DNA of 64,000 bases from Malania oleifera (Eukaryota; Streptophyta; Magnoliopsida; Santalales; Ximeniaceae), in assembly GCF_029873635.1 (NCBI RefSeq), contig NC_080425.1, positions 46,918,178-46,982,177 on the forward strand. Reading direction: 5' to 3'. Under the pieces are notes generated by a model that saw nothing but the letters and a program-made list of their open reading frames with translations, made no database searches and was not told where the DNA came from. The translations under genes and the position numbers were made by a program. Position 1 is the first letter of the stretch, and each line of letters begins with the position of its first letter. This document shows positions 23,598-35,520 of this stretch, one piece after another.

Positions 23598-23950
23598 GTT
23601 TGGTATTAGAGCCTAGGTTGTTAGGTTTTGTAGAGTTTAGTGCACAATGGATAACAATACCAGAGTATAGGAATGGATCTTGGTGAGGGTAGGAAATGTG
23701 TTGATTAGGATTTTAGAAGTTATTATTGGAAGTTAAAGAAGGATTTAGGATTTTGTCTCGCAACTTGGAGGCAGGAATTCCATGACAGTTTCTGTGATTT
23801 TTTTGAGACGGCGGTTTCAAGAAAGTCGTGGTAAACTATCATCGATTTTTGTTTCTGAGCGATAATACTGAACCTTAAATTGGGAATAAGGATGTTAAGT
23901 TGGTTGATTGTAGGAGGATAACTGGTGGTTTTTACTTAGATTAATGTATT
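23598..23950 (+). other. Tekay-2 primer site and leader, first part
   Basis: TGGTATTAGAGCCTAGG at about 23601 is the initiator tRNA-Met primer site in slightly decayed form. The rest is non-coding leader, broken at 23951 by solo LTR D and resumed at 26086. Confidence 0.8.
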
Positions 23951-26080
23951 TGAAAACTAAGGTGTAGTCCCAAAAGAGGGGGTGAATTAGGTTTAAAAAT
24001 TTTTCTTTTAATACTTTTCAAGAATCCTTAACCTCCTTTAATTCTTTTAATGAATTCTTGACTTCTTGTTGATTTATCCAATACACAACAAATACTTAAG
24101 CCTTTATACAATTCTCAAAAACAACATTCAATCCACAACCATATACCAACAAAGTAACCAATTAATCAAGTATTCAATCAAGAAAGCTTTAGAATAATGC
24201 TCAGCTTTTGTTAACAGCCCTGTGTATATAAATTTGATTTAAACCCTATAGTAATGAAATTTTTTTCTTCAATGCAAACCACAACTCAAATTCCCAACAA
24301 CTCAAAATTTAAATAAACTCTTAGTTAATTTGTCTTTAGGTGTTAACTAATCAACATACTCCCTTTGAGGTTTCCGCAAAGTATTGATCAACCAACGTAC
24401 TCCCTTCCAGTTTCCGCAATCCCAAATCAAAATTAAACTTTGGTTTATTTAATTTCCAATCCCCGTAGATTTTATGATTAAGGAATTTAAAACATCCACG
24501 CAGTTTATGTGCTTGTTGGAATTTAAAGAGAGTAAGGGAAAGAAAGTGACAATGGGTTTTACAAGGTTTGGCTTATCCCCAGCCTACGTCCTCTTCTTAG
24601 TCAAACCACCTAAGGATTCACTAAACCAGTTCCTTTCCGAGCAGAACAAAACCGTTGCACACTCCTTCAATAGGCTAGAGCGCCGCCTCTCCAAGTGATA
24701 CCCCATACTCGATCACTCCTTCAATAGGCTAGAGTAATCACCTCTCCAAGAAATACCCCATGCTTGGTCAATGATCCAAACACCTTGAATCGTCCAAGAA
24801 CTACAAAAAGTACAAAATAAATGTTGCGTACAAGAACACTCTCAAACAAAGCAGACTAGTACAAAATTCAGCACTATGTACTTCAAGAATTTAAATATCA
24901 AGATGAAATAGAATTGAAGCTCAAGTTAAGATATCACCATCTCCTTCTCTAGATGAATATCAGCAGTAGTTCTGTAGAATACTCCCAACAAGAGTATGAG
25001 CAAGAGTGAGCTTTGTGAGAGATTGAAAGTAGGATGCTTGATTTCTTGATTGTATGCTTTTGTTATTTGATTCCTTGGGTTAAAGGAGTATTTTTAGACT
25101 TTTTAAAGTGAGTTTCCTTGTTTCCCAAGTTTCTTGGAGTGTCCATCAAGTTTTTATAACATTCACTTTTGAAAAACTAATTTTTAGAATTTTCCCATTG
25201 AGGTTCAAAATTTAAAATCCCGTAGAGTCAGTCGGCTGCACAGGCAACTGGTAACCATTTTACACAGGGCCAGTTGGCTGGACAGGTGGCTGAGACCTTT
25301 CTGTCTACCAAAAATTAATTCAATTAATTTGTCAGTTAGCTGACTAAACATAGTTTAAAAGTGTCAGTAGGCTGGGCTTGTCAATCAGCTGACTGATCTT
25401 AGTTCAAAATGGTCAGTCGCCTGGACAGTCCCCTTGTCAGTCAGCTGACTGAACTCAAGTCAATTTTGTCAATTGGTTGGATAGTTCAATTTAAAGGTTT
25501 TAAAATGTTATGGAAGGTCATTTGGCTGAGGAACCATAGAGCAATCTGGTCAATCGGCTGACTAGTCAATTTTTTTTCAAAACTTCTAACTTTTAAGCTT
25601 TTAAGCCTTTTGTTATTTGAAAGACTTAAATGTGACTTTTCAAAAACATTTTCTAGGGTTTTTAAAAACTGGTCTCTAAGTCTTTGTTGCATCCTAATGA
25701 GCTTCAACATATTTCAAAAGATATTTAAAATATGAAGTACTTACATAAAGACTTCTAGGACTTTTGACATTCTAAGTACTTGAGTCTTCATGTTTGTTTT
25801 TCTTTGAGCTCTCTTGCTTTGCTTCAAGCTTTGATATACTTTAAGCTCTTTACTATCCATGATCTCATATTCTTCAAGCTTTGATAAATCATCCTTAAAT
25901 TCATGCTTTAAGCTTCATATGATCATCTTTCTTTGAAATATAAGCTTTCATGAATCCTTCTAAACACTTGACCTTGTTTTCTCATAGTTGAGTCCTGAAA
26001 TGTCATCACTTAAAAAAATATGTTAAGTTCCACTTGTATGTTAGCCTCAAAACAAGATGTTAAGCCTTGTAAGGCCAACA
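23951..26080 (-). mobile_element. Solo Copia LTR D, reversed
   Basis: A 2130-bp LTR with perfect five-base flanks GTATT (23946-23950 and 26081-26085). On the minus strand it starts TGTTGGCCTTACAAGG and ends ACACCTTAGTTTTCA, nearly the same ends as Copia B. It contains a GTCAGCTGACTGAC array (25225-25565) with a perfect 16-nt palindrome TCAGTCAGCTGACTGA at 25437-25452. It sits in the Tekay-2 leader between primer site and gag. Confidence 0.92.
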
Positions 26081-26135
26081 GTATTAGTTTTGTTATGAAG
26101 TTAGGGTTCTCAGACTATTTTCGTTCTATTTCAGG

Positions 26136-27150
26136 ATGAACCCTAGGAATAGCGATGCACACACTGGTGGTGGTAATAATGCAGAACCCTCCAGTATGGG
26201 CGGCAATGATTCTGATGCAGTATTGTGCAGTGTTATCTAGAAATAATGGCAGAGATAGTGAGAAATTCAGGGGAGCAGGACTGCCCACCAGCTCACCAAG
26301 GTTGTACCATCGAGCAGCTCACTTGTATGAATCCCTCGTCATTCTCAGAAGGAGCCAACTCCTTTATGGCATAGAACTGGGTCCAAGAGATTGAGGAGAC
26401 GTTGTCAGTTCTCCTTTGTACCGAGGAGCAAAAAGTATCATTTGCCACTTTTAAGATGACATGGGAGGCTAAAAGCTGGTGGAGGTTAGTGAAGTTTCTG
26501 GATGAGGAGAGGTCGGTGCCTATAGTTTTGACCTAGAGCCGCTTCAAGGAGATATTCTTCGAGCGGTATTTCCCTGCTACTACCAAGAATGCTAAAGCGG
26601 CAAAATTTTTGAATTTGATTCAAGGGAACCTGATGGTCCAGTAGTACGCAACTAGATTCGTTGAGCTGTCCCAATTTGCCCCAAACATGGTGCCAGACGA
26701 GGAGGAGAAGAAGGCGAGGAGATTTGAGGATGGGCTGAGACAGAGTATCTATGAGCAGGTGGTGGCATTCCAAGTCCAAACTTTTTCAAGGTTAGTGGAT
26801 AAAGCCACAATGATAGAGACCAGCTTGCAAAGAGGTGCTGGAGTACAGAGTCAAAGAAAGAGGCCTATGCCTCCTGATTTTTGAGCAGGTACCGGTCAGG
26901 GTCAGCGGAGGAGATATGATGAGGGCCAATGGCAAGTAGGGGGATGCCAAGCCCCTCAGGGTGATCGAGCACCCCCTATTTGTACTAGGTGTGATCGGAG
27001 GCACTAGCAGGAGTGTCGAATTGGGTCAAATGCCTGCTATCGGTGTAGTCAGTTTGGCCATATTGCGAAAGACTATTGTGCTTCGCTAGCCAATGCACCT
27101 GCTCCTAATCGTTATCAAGAAAACAACCAAGCACCCCGAGGAAACTAGTA
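26136..27150 (+). pseudogene. Tekay-2 gag remnant with zinc knuckle
   Basis: The start MNPRNSDAHTGGGNNAEPSS follows CAG-G (26132-26135), as in Tekay-1 and Tekay-3. Later gag pieces include RYFPATTKNAKAAKFLNL (about 26560), [16 protein letters not shown] (about 26660) and a zinc knuckle CYRCSQFGHIAKDYC at about 27034-27078. Broken. Confidence 0.83.
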
Positions 27151-27810
27151 GAGGAACGCCGCCCCAGCACAGGTCTATGTATTGACACCAGGAGATGTAA
27201 AGGCGGCCGGTGACATGGTGACAGGTATCATTTCTATGTTTTCAAATAAAGCTATTATTTTGTTTGATTTAACCACACATTCTTTTGTATCTCTGGGGTA
27301 CATCAAGTTATGTGGGTATGAAACTCAAATGTTAGACACCTAATTATTAGTAGTCACACTAACAGGATCAGTAGTGATATGTAGAAGGGTATTCAAAGAC
27401 TGTCTAGTGGATATTCAGTGAAAAACACTACCAACCAATCTGGTGGTATTTTACATGTATGGGTTTGACATGATTTTGGGAATGGACTGACTAGCCACTA
27501 ACTATACCAGTATCGATTGTCATAAGAAAGAGGTAGTATTCATACCTCTAGGGGAGCAAGAGTACAGATTTTAGGGGTCATGTTCAAGCTCCCCACCATA
27601 AATGTTATCAGCTATTCAAACGAGGAGGTTGCTTTTGGAGGGATGCCAAGGGCATTTGGCTTATGTGAAGGAAGCACTAAAGATTGAAGATATACTAGTT
27701 ATTAAAGAATTCTTTGATGTGTTTTCAGAGGATTTACCTAGATTACCTCCTGATCGAGAAATTGAATTTTTCGTTGGCTTATTTCTAAGGACGACACCGA
27801 TATCTAAAGC
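27151..27810 (+). pseudogene. Tekay-2 protease region
   Basis: Decayed aspartic protease segment (HSFVSLGYIKLCGYE near 27288; GFDMILGMD near 27462), followed by the pre-RT segment AIQTRRLLLEGCQGHLAYV and LPRLPPDREIEF, which aligns with the same stretch of Tekay-1. Broken. Confidence 0.8.
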
Positions 27811-28480
27811 TCCTTAAAGAATGGCTCTAACTGAGTTAAAAGAATTAAAGGAATAGTTGTAGGAATTACTAGATAAGGGGTTTATTAGACCTAGTGTATC
27901 ACCCTAGGGAGTGCCAGTTCTATTTGTGAAAAATAAAAATAGGACGATGAGGATGTGTATCGACTACAAGAAGATAAATAAAGTGACAGTTAAAAATAAG
28001 TATCCTCTTCCCCGTATTGATGATTTGTTCGATCAGCTCCAGGAAACACAAGTTTACTCAAAGATTGATTTTAGATCTAGGTACCATCAAGTGAAAGTCA
28101 AGGCAGAGGGTGTTTCAAAGACGGCTTTCCGAACTAGGTAATGCCATTATGAATTCCTAGTTAAGCCTTTCGGACTAACCAATGCCCCCGCAGCGTTTAT
28201 GGATCTAATGAACAGGGTTTTTCATGAATACCTGAAGCAATTTGTAGTGGTTTTCATTGATGATATTATGGTCTATTCAAAGAGCCTCGAGGGGCACGAT
28301 GATCATTTGAGGATGGTGTTACAGGTGTTAAGAGAAAGGAGGTTGTACATTAAATTCAAGAAATGTGAATTCTTGCTTAAGGAAGTTGCATTCCTTGGAC
28401 ATGTAATATCCGAGGATAGTATCTCTATGGATCCGAGCAAGATATAGGCAATAGTGAATTGGGCGAGATCAAGGAATGTT
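27811..28480 (+). pseudogene. Tekay-2 reverse transcriptase region
   Basis: [28 protein letters not shown] (a 28-residue run given here only by its position, about 27950-28030), [13 protein letters not shown] near 28055 and the catalytic-site region [13 protein letters not shown] near 28240 mark an RVT_1 domain. Broken. Confidence 0.85.
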
Positions 28481-29060
28481 CAAGAGATCCGAAGTTTCTT
28501 AGGTCTGGCAGGATACTACCAGCGATTTGTGGGGGTTTTTCCAGACTATCGGGTCCTCTGACACGATTGACGAGGAATAATGTGAAGTTTGAATGGACTA
28601 ATGATTGTGAGCAAAGTTTTTAGTAATTAAAACAACACCTCTTCACCAGCCCAGTTTTGACCATTCCGTTAGAGGAGGGTGGATTTGTGATATATAGTGA
28701 CGCGTCTCAGAAGGGACTCAGGTGTGCCTTAATGCAGTAGGGGAAGGTCATTGCATACGCTTCTCGGCAATTAAGAAATATAAGAAGAACTACCCTACAC
28801 ATGATTTTGAGTTGGCTGCAGTGGTGTATGCATTGAAAATCTGGAGACATTATCTATATGGTGGAAAGTGTGAAATATTTACAAAACATAAGATTTTGAA
28901 GTATTTTTTCACGCAAAAGGAATTGAATATGAGGTAGAGGAGGTGGCTGGAATTGATAAAGGATTATGGTTGTGCCATTAGTTACCACCCAGGGAAGGCT
29001 AATGTGGTAGTTGATGCCTTGTGTAGGAAGTCAGGAAGTGCCTTAGTACTAGTAGTGGTG
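28481..29060 (+). pseudogene. Tekay-2 RNase H region
   Basis: [13 protein letters not shown]-type connection (about 28497), YSDASQKGL near 28695, [20 protein letters not shown] near 28800-28860 and YHPGKANVVVDAL near 28984 are the RT-connection and RNase H-like domain of chromoviruses. Broken. Confidence 0.82.
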
Positions 29061-31500
29061 GTGCAACATCAGATTAGAATGGATTTAGAAATACTTGGTG
29101 TGGAGCTGGTAGAGGGAAATCACTGGGTATTTATTGCTAATCTGGTACTTTAACCGACTTTGCTGAAGAGAATTAAGATTGCACAGATGCAAGATACAAA
29201 ATTGGTAAAGATTAGAGATAGAGTGCAAAGTGGATAGGGAGTCGATTTTAATATTTCAGATGACGGAGTTTTGAGGTTTCGTAGTAGGTTTTGTGTACCC
29301 AATGACTTTTGTTAGCCCTAGTGGCTAAGGGTTCTCATTCCAGTTTTCTTTGATGACAACAACCCCTAGTGGCTCTTTAGTTTGCCAATATTTTACCTCA
29401 AGTTCAGTTTAGATAACCAGATGGACTCTAAAGCAAGCATAAGAATCATAGGAACCTTGATGAAGTAATGAGAAATGACATGCACAAAAGGTACTCAAGG
29501 CACAATCAATCGAAGTCCACCTTTTAGTGTCATTTGTATCAAGTTGTGTGAGAGGTAGGAAACTCCTATAAACTCTTGTGGCATGACGTTGGTAAGAACA
29601 CTCAACAAGATATTGAGCAATTGCATCTGCATGCTAGTTCATAGGACATCATTAACAAACTTAATTAGTATTCAACCATATTTTTGCAAGATATCCTACA
29701 ATTAAACAGACTTTTATAAAGACAAGTTTTTTAACAAGTGAGTAATCCAAGATTTTACAAACTTGTTCCCCAATTTGGTTAAACATTGGTCAAGCACCCA
29801 AATAAATGGTTTGAAACAAGTGCTTAGATGGTTTTCTGGAAAAGGGAGGCCTGGCCTACATAAAATTGTCGATGGTTTGGAGAGTACCCATAAAATAATT
29901 GACGGTTTGGGTCAAGTTTTTTGTCCTTACAGAAAATCGTCGACGGTTTTTGAAAAGCCCAGAAAACGGTCGACGGTCTCTGGCGAAGGTAGGCTACATC
30001 AAATGTGTTTAAAACGGCTAGTCTTCGATTTGTCTTGCCTAAATAAATGCCCAACGGCTAGTTCGCCCCCTTGGCTATTAATATGAACCTTCAAACTTCA
30101 TTGAAAATATTGATTGAAGCATTTTAGTTGTTGAGATAATTAGCAAAGCATTCATAACCCTTACTTGCTCAAGCTCTCTTACTATTTATTCTTAGTTATA
30201 TATTAGTTGCTGAAAGAGAGTAGTGTGAGGTTTCATTTGTATTATCAGCTCAAAAAGAAGCACTTTGAAGTTGCATCTAGTTGTTTTGATTTGTTGTATT
30301 GAGGGGTTCTTTGTGAGGTTTTGTAAGGTGACTCTTGGTGAGCATCTTGTTGTAACTCTTGGTGAGAAGTTGGATTGTAAAGGCTTCTCCATCTTGAAAG
30401 AGGATTGATTTATGGATTTGGGGAATCCTTGAGTTGGTTTCAAGGCATGAACGTAGGTTCGGTGTCGATCCATGTTAATATCGTTGTGTCAAGCTCTTCT
30501 CACCCTACCTCATTGATATTGCTTGCTTGTTATTATTTACTTTGAATATAAATTGTGATATAATACACTTGTATCTTGCAAAGATAATTTTGCAATTGTA
30601 GAAAAAGTTATATATCCGCAAAATACGTTTATTCACCCCCCTTTACACACACACCCGAGCTGACAATGCTGAAATTAAAAGGACCATTTTGGAAGAGGTG
30701 CACCGTTACCTGTATATGGTACATCCAAGAAGCACAAAAAAGTACAGGGATTTGCGGGTATCCTTCTGGTGGAGCAATATGAAAATAGAAATTGCCCGAT
30801 ATGTAGAGCAGTGTTTGACCTGTCAACAAATGAAGGCTGAGCATTAGAGATCGTCGGGATCGTTGCAACCACTTCACATCCCCGAATGGAAGTGGGAGCA
30901 CATTTCTATGAATTTCATCACAAGGTTACCATCGGCACTCCATAGGCAGGACGCCATCTAGGTAGTCGTTGACCGATTGAGGAAGACTACCCATTTTCTT
31001 CCCATCAAAATTAACTACTCCATGGGTAGATTTGCAGAGCTGTATATATAGGAGATAATTAGAATGCATGGCATGTTAGTGTCCATCATTTCTGACCGGG
31101 ACCTACGGTTCACATCTTAATTCTGAAATATTCTACAAGGAGCCTTGTGATCTCAGTTAACATTCAGTACAGAATTTCACCCTCAAACCAATGGACAAAC
31201 AGAGAGGACCCCACAAATACTGGAAGATATGATGCGGGCTTGTGTGTTAGATTTTGGAGGCAGCTGGATTCAGTATCTGCCATTGGTGGAGTTTTCTTAT
31301 AATAATAGCTACTAGACCAGTATTGAAATGACACCGTAGGAAGCATTATATGGCCAAAGGTGCCAAACTCCACTATATTGGGATAAAGTGAGTGAAAGAC
31401 AAATTTTGGGGCCGAAGATTGTATAGCACACTTCTGAGAAAATCAAGCTTATCCTGGAAGGAATTAAAACAATTCAGAGTCGACAGAAAACCCTGCAAAT
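29061..31500 (+). pseudogene. Tekay-2 integrase region, split by solo LTR E
   Basis: The N-terminal side ends at about 29309 with RFCVPND. After the inserted LTR it resumes at about 30665 with AEIKRTILEEVH, then the zinc-binding CLTCQQMKAEH (about 30815), WKWEHISMNFI (about 30890), VVDRLRKTTHFLPI and SDRDLRFTS (about 31095). Broken. Confidence 0.8.
29310..30664 (+). mobile_element. Solo Copia-type LTR E
   Basis: It starts TGTTAGCCCTAGTGGC at 29310 and ends near GAGCTGACA at 30664, shortly after TTCACCCCCCTTTACACAC. The body has a GTCGACGG motif cluster (29868-29978) and a GAACGTAGGTTCGG block near 30450. No clean duplication is seen; CAATG occurs on both sides but not exactly at the proposed ends, so the edges are uncertain by a few bases. 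The shape matches the other Copia LTRs here, but it is shorter and a different subfamily. Confidence 0.7.
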
Positions 31501-31960
31501 ACCTGCCGATGAGCGTTGGAATTTGGTGTAGGGGATAATGTGCTTTTGAAAATTACACCAATGAAAGGAGTGATGAGATTTGGAAAGAAGGGTTAGTTAA
31601 GCCCTAGGTATATTGGGTCGTTTTAGATACTGGAAAGAATCGGTCCAATTGCCTACTGGATAGCATTACCCCCAGCGTTATCCAGTATCCATGACGTATT
31701 TCATGTGCCTATGTCAAAGAAATATGTCCCAAATCCGCCACACATAATAAGTTATGAGGCACTAGAGCTTGGCGATACCTTATCCTATGATGAAGTGCTA
31801 GTTTAGATCTTAGATCATAAAGAACAGGAATTACGCACTGAGAAAATTCCACTGGTAAAAGTACTCTGTCATAATCACGCAGTCGAGGAAGCCTTATGGG
31901 AACTAGAAGAGGTAATGCACAGGAGGTACCCACATTTGTTTAGCGGGACTCAGAGTTAGA
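31501..31960 (+). pseudogene. Tekay-2 integrase C-terminus with chromodomain-like tail
   Basis: Shows IHDVFHVPMSKKYVPNPPHI near 31690, then LDHKEQELRTEKIPLVKVL and ALWELEEVMHRRYPHLF near 31890-31940, the Tekay-type chromodomain tail. Broken. Confidence 0.8.
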
Positions 31961-32247
31961 CAAATAATATAATAGTCTAGGTAAGAATTTAGTGGTATGT
32001 AAGTACGCTATGTGTAAGTTCATATGTATTTAATTGTAGATTTACATGTAACAGTTTTTATGTTTGAATGGGTTTTGGGAGAGTTTTGATTTGGTTATTA
32101 TAATCTCCCAGAGTCATTTTGGCAACCACGATATTCCTCCACCATAATTGAAGGTGATTAATAAAATTCCGATGGTTTCTTTTTAAATGAGGACAAAAGT
32201 ACGGGATAACAAATTTCGAGGACGAAATTTTTATAAGGAAGGGAGGA
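31961..32247 (+). other. Tekay-2 3' untranslated region and polypurine tract
   Basis: Non-coding; ends with ATAAGGAAGGGAGGA directly before the LTR start at 32248. Confidence 0.78.
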
Positions 32248-32500
32248 TGTAGAGACTCGAAAAATAGTAATTAATGAAATAATAAAAAAAATAGAAAATT
32301 TGGTTTGGCATATGCCAAACCATCGACGATTTTTGTGGAGCTCAAAAAACCGTCGACGGTTTTACGTTACTACGGCCAGGTAAGGGTAAAACAGTAAAAA
32401 TGAGTTTGGTTAAAAACCAAACCATCAACGGTTTTGCTCTGGGTATGTGGCCTATATTTAGCATCCAAGTCATATTTTTGAGAAAAAAAAATAAAACTCT

Positions 32501-32505
<5 letters not shown>

Positions 32506-32552
<47 letters not shown>
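32506..32552. repeat. (CT)n microsatellite
   Basis: A pure CT run of about 47 bp at the same LTR position as the run at 19337-19404. Confidence 0.96.
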
Positions 32553-32554
<2 letters not shown>

Positions 32555-33066
32555 GTTGTGGCCATCACTCTCTCTCTCTCTCTTCGATTTTTCGTCCGAT
32601 TTAAGCGCGAATCGAAGGATAAACGGCATTTCGGGATTCCAGTGATGATTCTCCGTAGTTTAACCAAAGCGGTTTTGTTATTTAAGCTTTCCAGGGACCA
32701 CTCCAAAACTAAAGCAAGGAAGATATTTTTCAAGTTTAATTAGTTATTGGAAGCGTATGGGCTTAGGAGTATTTAAATGGTAAATATTCTGGGGTTGAGC
32801 TAATTGAGTTAGGGTATATGGATACGGGGTTTGTGTGAGCACCATAGGCACAGTTTTGGGATCCTTGCAGGTACATTTCCAAGAAACAGGTAAAGGGAAT
32901 AGATTATGTCAGGCATTTTCAGAAATTTGACGGATTAAATTATAATATGTGAATTCTGAGCAATATATATGTTTGCTTGAGTATACAGATTTGTGAGAAT
33001 GGGAAACTTGAAATGATATATGTATGTTTGATATAATTGGATTATTGAGTTGAGTAAAACCTTAGA

Positions 33067-34815
33067 TGTGACGCCCTGATTTTTATACAAATTTTTTTTT
33101 ATACACAATAATAAATAATTTGCACGTCATCGACAACTTGCATAAATCGGCCACGTTAACAACCCTACTACCTTTAATACAACTCGACCCACATTGGGTG
33201 TCAAGTAAAAAGTTATTTTATTTATAAAACCTAACAGCGGAAGACAATACATGCTTAACAACCAGAATACAATACCCAGAGTATCAATATACATATACAA
33301 ATACATCACCATCCCATACTCAAAAACAACTCAACTCTACGGGACTTACACCTCCCTAGTCCAAAACTCACCCTGTGTGTCAGGGTCTCAGCTCCCTAAG
33401 GTCTCGAAGCTCTATCGCCTACCCTATCTCTGTTCCCTGAAAAATTAGATAATTTGGGTGAGACACATCTCAGTAAGAAGGAATAAATTATTTATAGTGT
33501 GTGGCCATATGAGTTCAGTCATAATACACTTTACTTTTCAAACCATCGTTTCATCTGAGAAAATACACCGATATACACATTCTCATAATCATATAGATAT
33601 ACAACACATGCTTTTATAAGCTTTAAAATCATTTCTTAAATTCAATAATTTCCAACACATATTTACTGTGAAGTTCCTGAGAATAGGGAAGATTACCTGC
33701 CTATACAGGTAGCTTCCCTCCACCCTAACACGTTATGCAGCCATGTATGACCACATCTTATACCTATCAGGGCACTCACCTTACTCAGTAAGCCCACAGG
33801 CGGAGAGTTTCACTTCGCCTCAATTATTTATATTATTAACTCACACAGTTCCATTTCTCAATTTTATCATTCTCTGTTTCTTAATTTTCTTTCTTTCTTT
33901 CATTTCTCATTTTCCACTAATCACATCAATCATTCTCATTTCATTTTCTCAAAAAATACTCATCGTTATATTTCATATTTTTCAATACATGTCATGTGCC
34001 ACACAGTTTTCATCTAATATTCATAATATATTAATTTCACACTCCAAAACATCACAATTTAATATTATTCAAATGCCACACAATTTATCTAACATTTATA
34101 TCATAATAACTTTCAGGAAAAATACCATATGCTCATTTTCGCATATTAATTTAAACAATAATTCTAAAAATACTGCTATAATTTATTCCCCTTACCTGAC
34201 TTACTGAGAGTCTCATTAACACCCAAATCTTACGCCCTTGGCGCCCGAAACTCAACTCCTGCAATTTACATTTTTCCTAGATTAATTAACTCATTTCCCC
34301 AAAATAATACCCATCTAACCTTCCCTAGGCTCCATATACCCCAAATCAACATTTAAACTAATAGATAGTCCAACTTAATTTCCTGAATTATGTCTGCGGG
34401 TCTCGAAATTACACCCGCAGAGCTCACCCGGCCCCTAAATTTCAGAAATCCTACTTCAACTCCAGATGCTCAATATTTTAGAATTTCTAAATTAATACTA
34501 ATTAATTAAAAATAAGCCCTTTAATAACCCCCATATCCCAAATTTGGGGTTTTGCCCACGACGACCCCACGAGAAATTCGTCTTGCTAGACTTGTAAAGA
34601 ATCATCCCTAAATTCTCGTAGTGGTTTCCGATCATCATTTGTAAGAAATTGAGGAAAAAGCATAAATTGGCTTACCCCAGGAGATACGCCTACGCCACTC
34701 CTACCGTCAATCCGCTCTAGTAGAAATGATGGCAATTGAGAATGGAGTCCAGCGGTATCTTCTGATTTCGGATCGGGTGAGAATCCATCACGAAACTGAG
34801 GAGAGAGGGAGAGAG

Positions 34816-34895
<80 letters not shown>

Positions 34896-35149
34896 TAGGG
34901 GGGTGTCCTGCGTAGGATGCCTCCTTCCTAAAATTTTTTTTCCTTCTTCCTTCCTTCAAGATCCTTCTTGAAGGATATATATTAATTTTATAATATAATA
35001 TAATATCATATTATTTTAATTAATAATTATAATTTTTTAATTTTATTTTATTTATTATTTTTTAATTAATTATTTATTTATTTTTTGTTTTTTTTTTTTT
35101 TTTGGAATCACCCCACTAATCTTGTATAGTCATTTTTTAGGTTATTACA
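33067..35149 (-). repeat. Tekay-3 3' LTR (left copy)
   Basis: 2083 bp; pairs with 40264-43124. A GA repeat lies at 34819-34893. Donor-like motifs in element sense occur at about 34675 (GGGTAAG) and 34195 (AGGTAAGGGG). This copy is shorter than its partner and lacks the shared GC-rich block. Confidence 0.9.
34819..34893. repeat. (GA)n microsatellite, CT in element sense
   Basis: A pure GA run of about 75 bp in the leader part of the Tekay-3 left LTR. Confidence 0.97.
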
Positions 35150-35520
35150 TTCTCCCCACCTTATAAAAATTTCGTTCTCGAAATTTGCTATTCATTAGTT
35201 TTCCATCCTTAAAGAGAAACACCTCAATTTTATTAATTGCTCTCACTTATGACGGAGGAATACCGTGGTTACAAAGTGGGTTTTGGGAGATTACAACTAT
35301 TTAAAATTCTCTCAAAACCATTCACGTTTCAAAACTAAAAACTCTATCTATCCTACATTACACTTATACAAATAAAAATACACAGTATTATTTCTTTTAT
35401 TCTGACTAGCTTAACTCAAACTCCACTGAATAAGTGTGGATATCTCTGACATATCTAATCCTCCAGTTCCCAGGAAGCCTCCTTAACGGCATGATTGCGC
35501 CACAAAACTTTTACCAGTAG
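35150..35520 (-). other. Tekay-3 polypurine tract and 3' untranslated region
   Basis: In element sense it ends ATAAGGTGGGGAGAA at the LTR border. The word GAGAACGAAATTTTTATAAGG just before is shared with the other Tekay elements. No gene seen. Confidence 0.78.

Noticed and set aside
32342-32743. Several frames rich in Arg-Glu or Ser-Leu repeats
   Set aside because: They are readings of the CT/GA microsatellite in the Tekay-2 3' LTR.
33743-34207. A 154-codon open frame
   Set aside because: It lies within the Tekay-3 LTR on the non-element strand, is compositionally AT-rich and hydrophobic, and does not persist in the partner LTR.
34717-34971. Frames of about 80 codons on both strands
   Set aside because: They read through the GA microsatellite of the Tekay-3 LTR.
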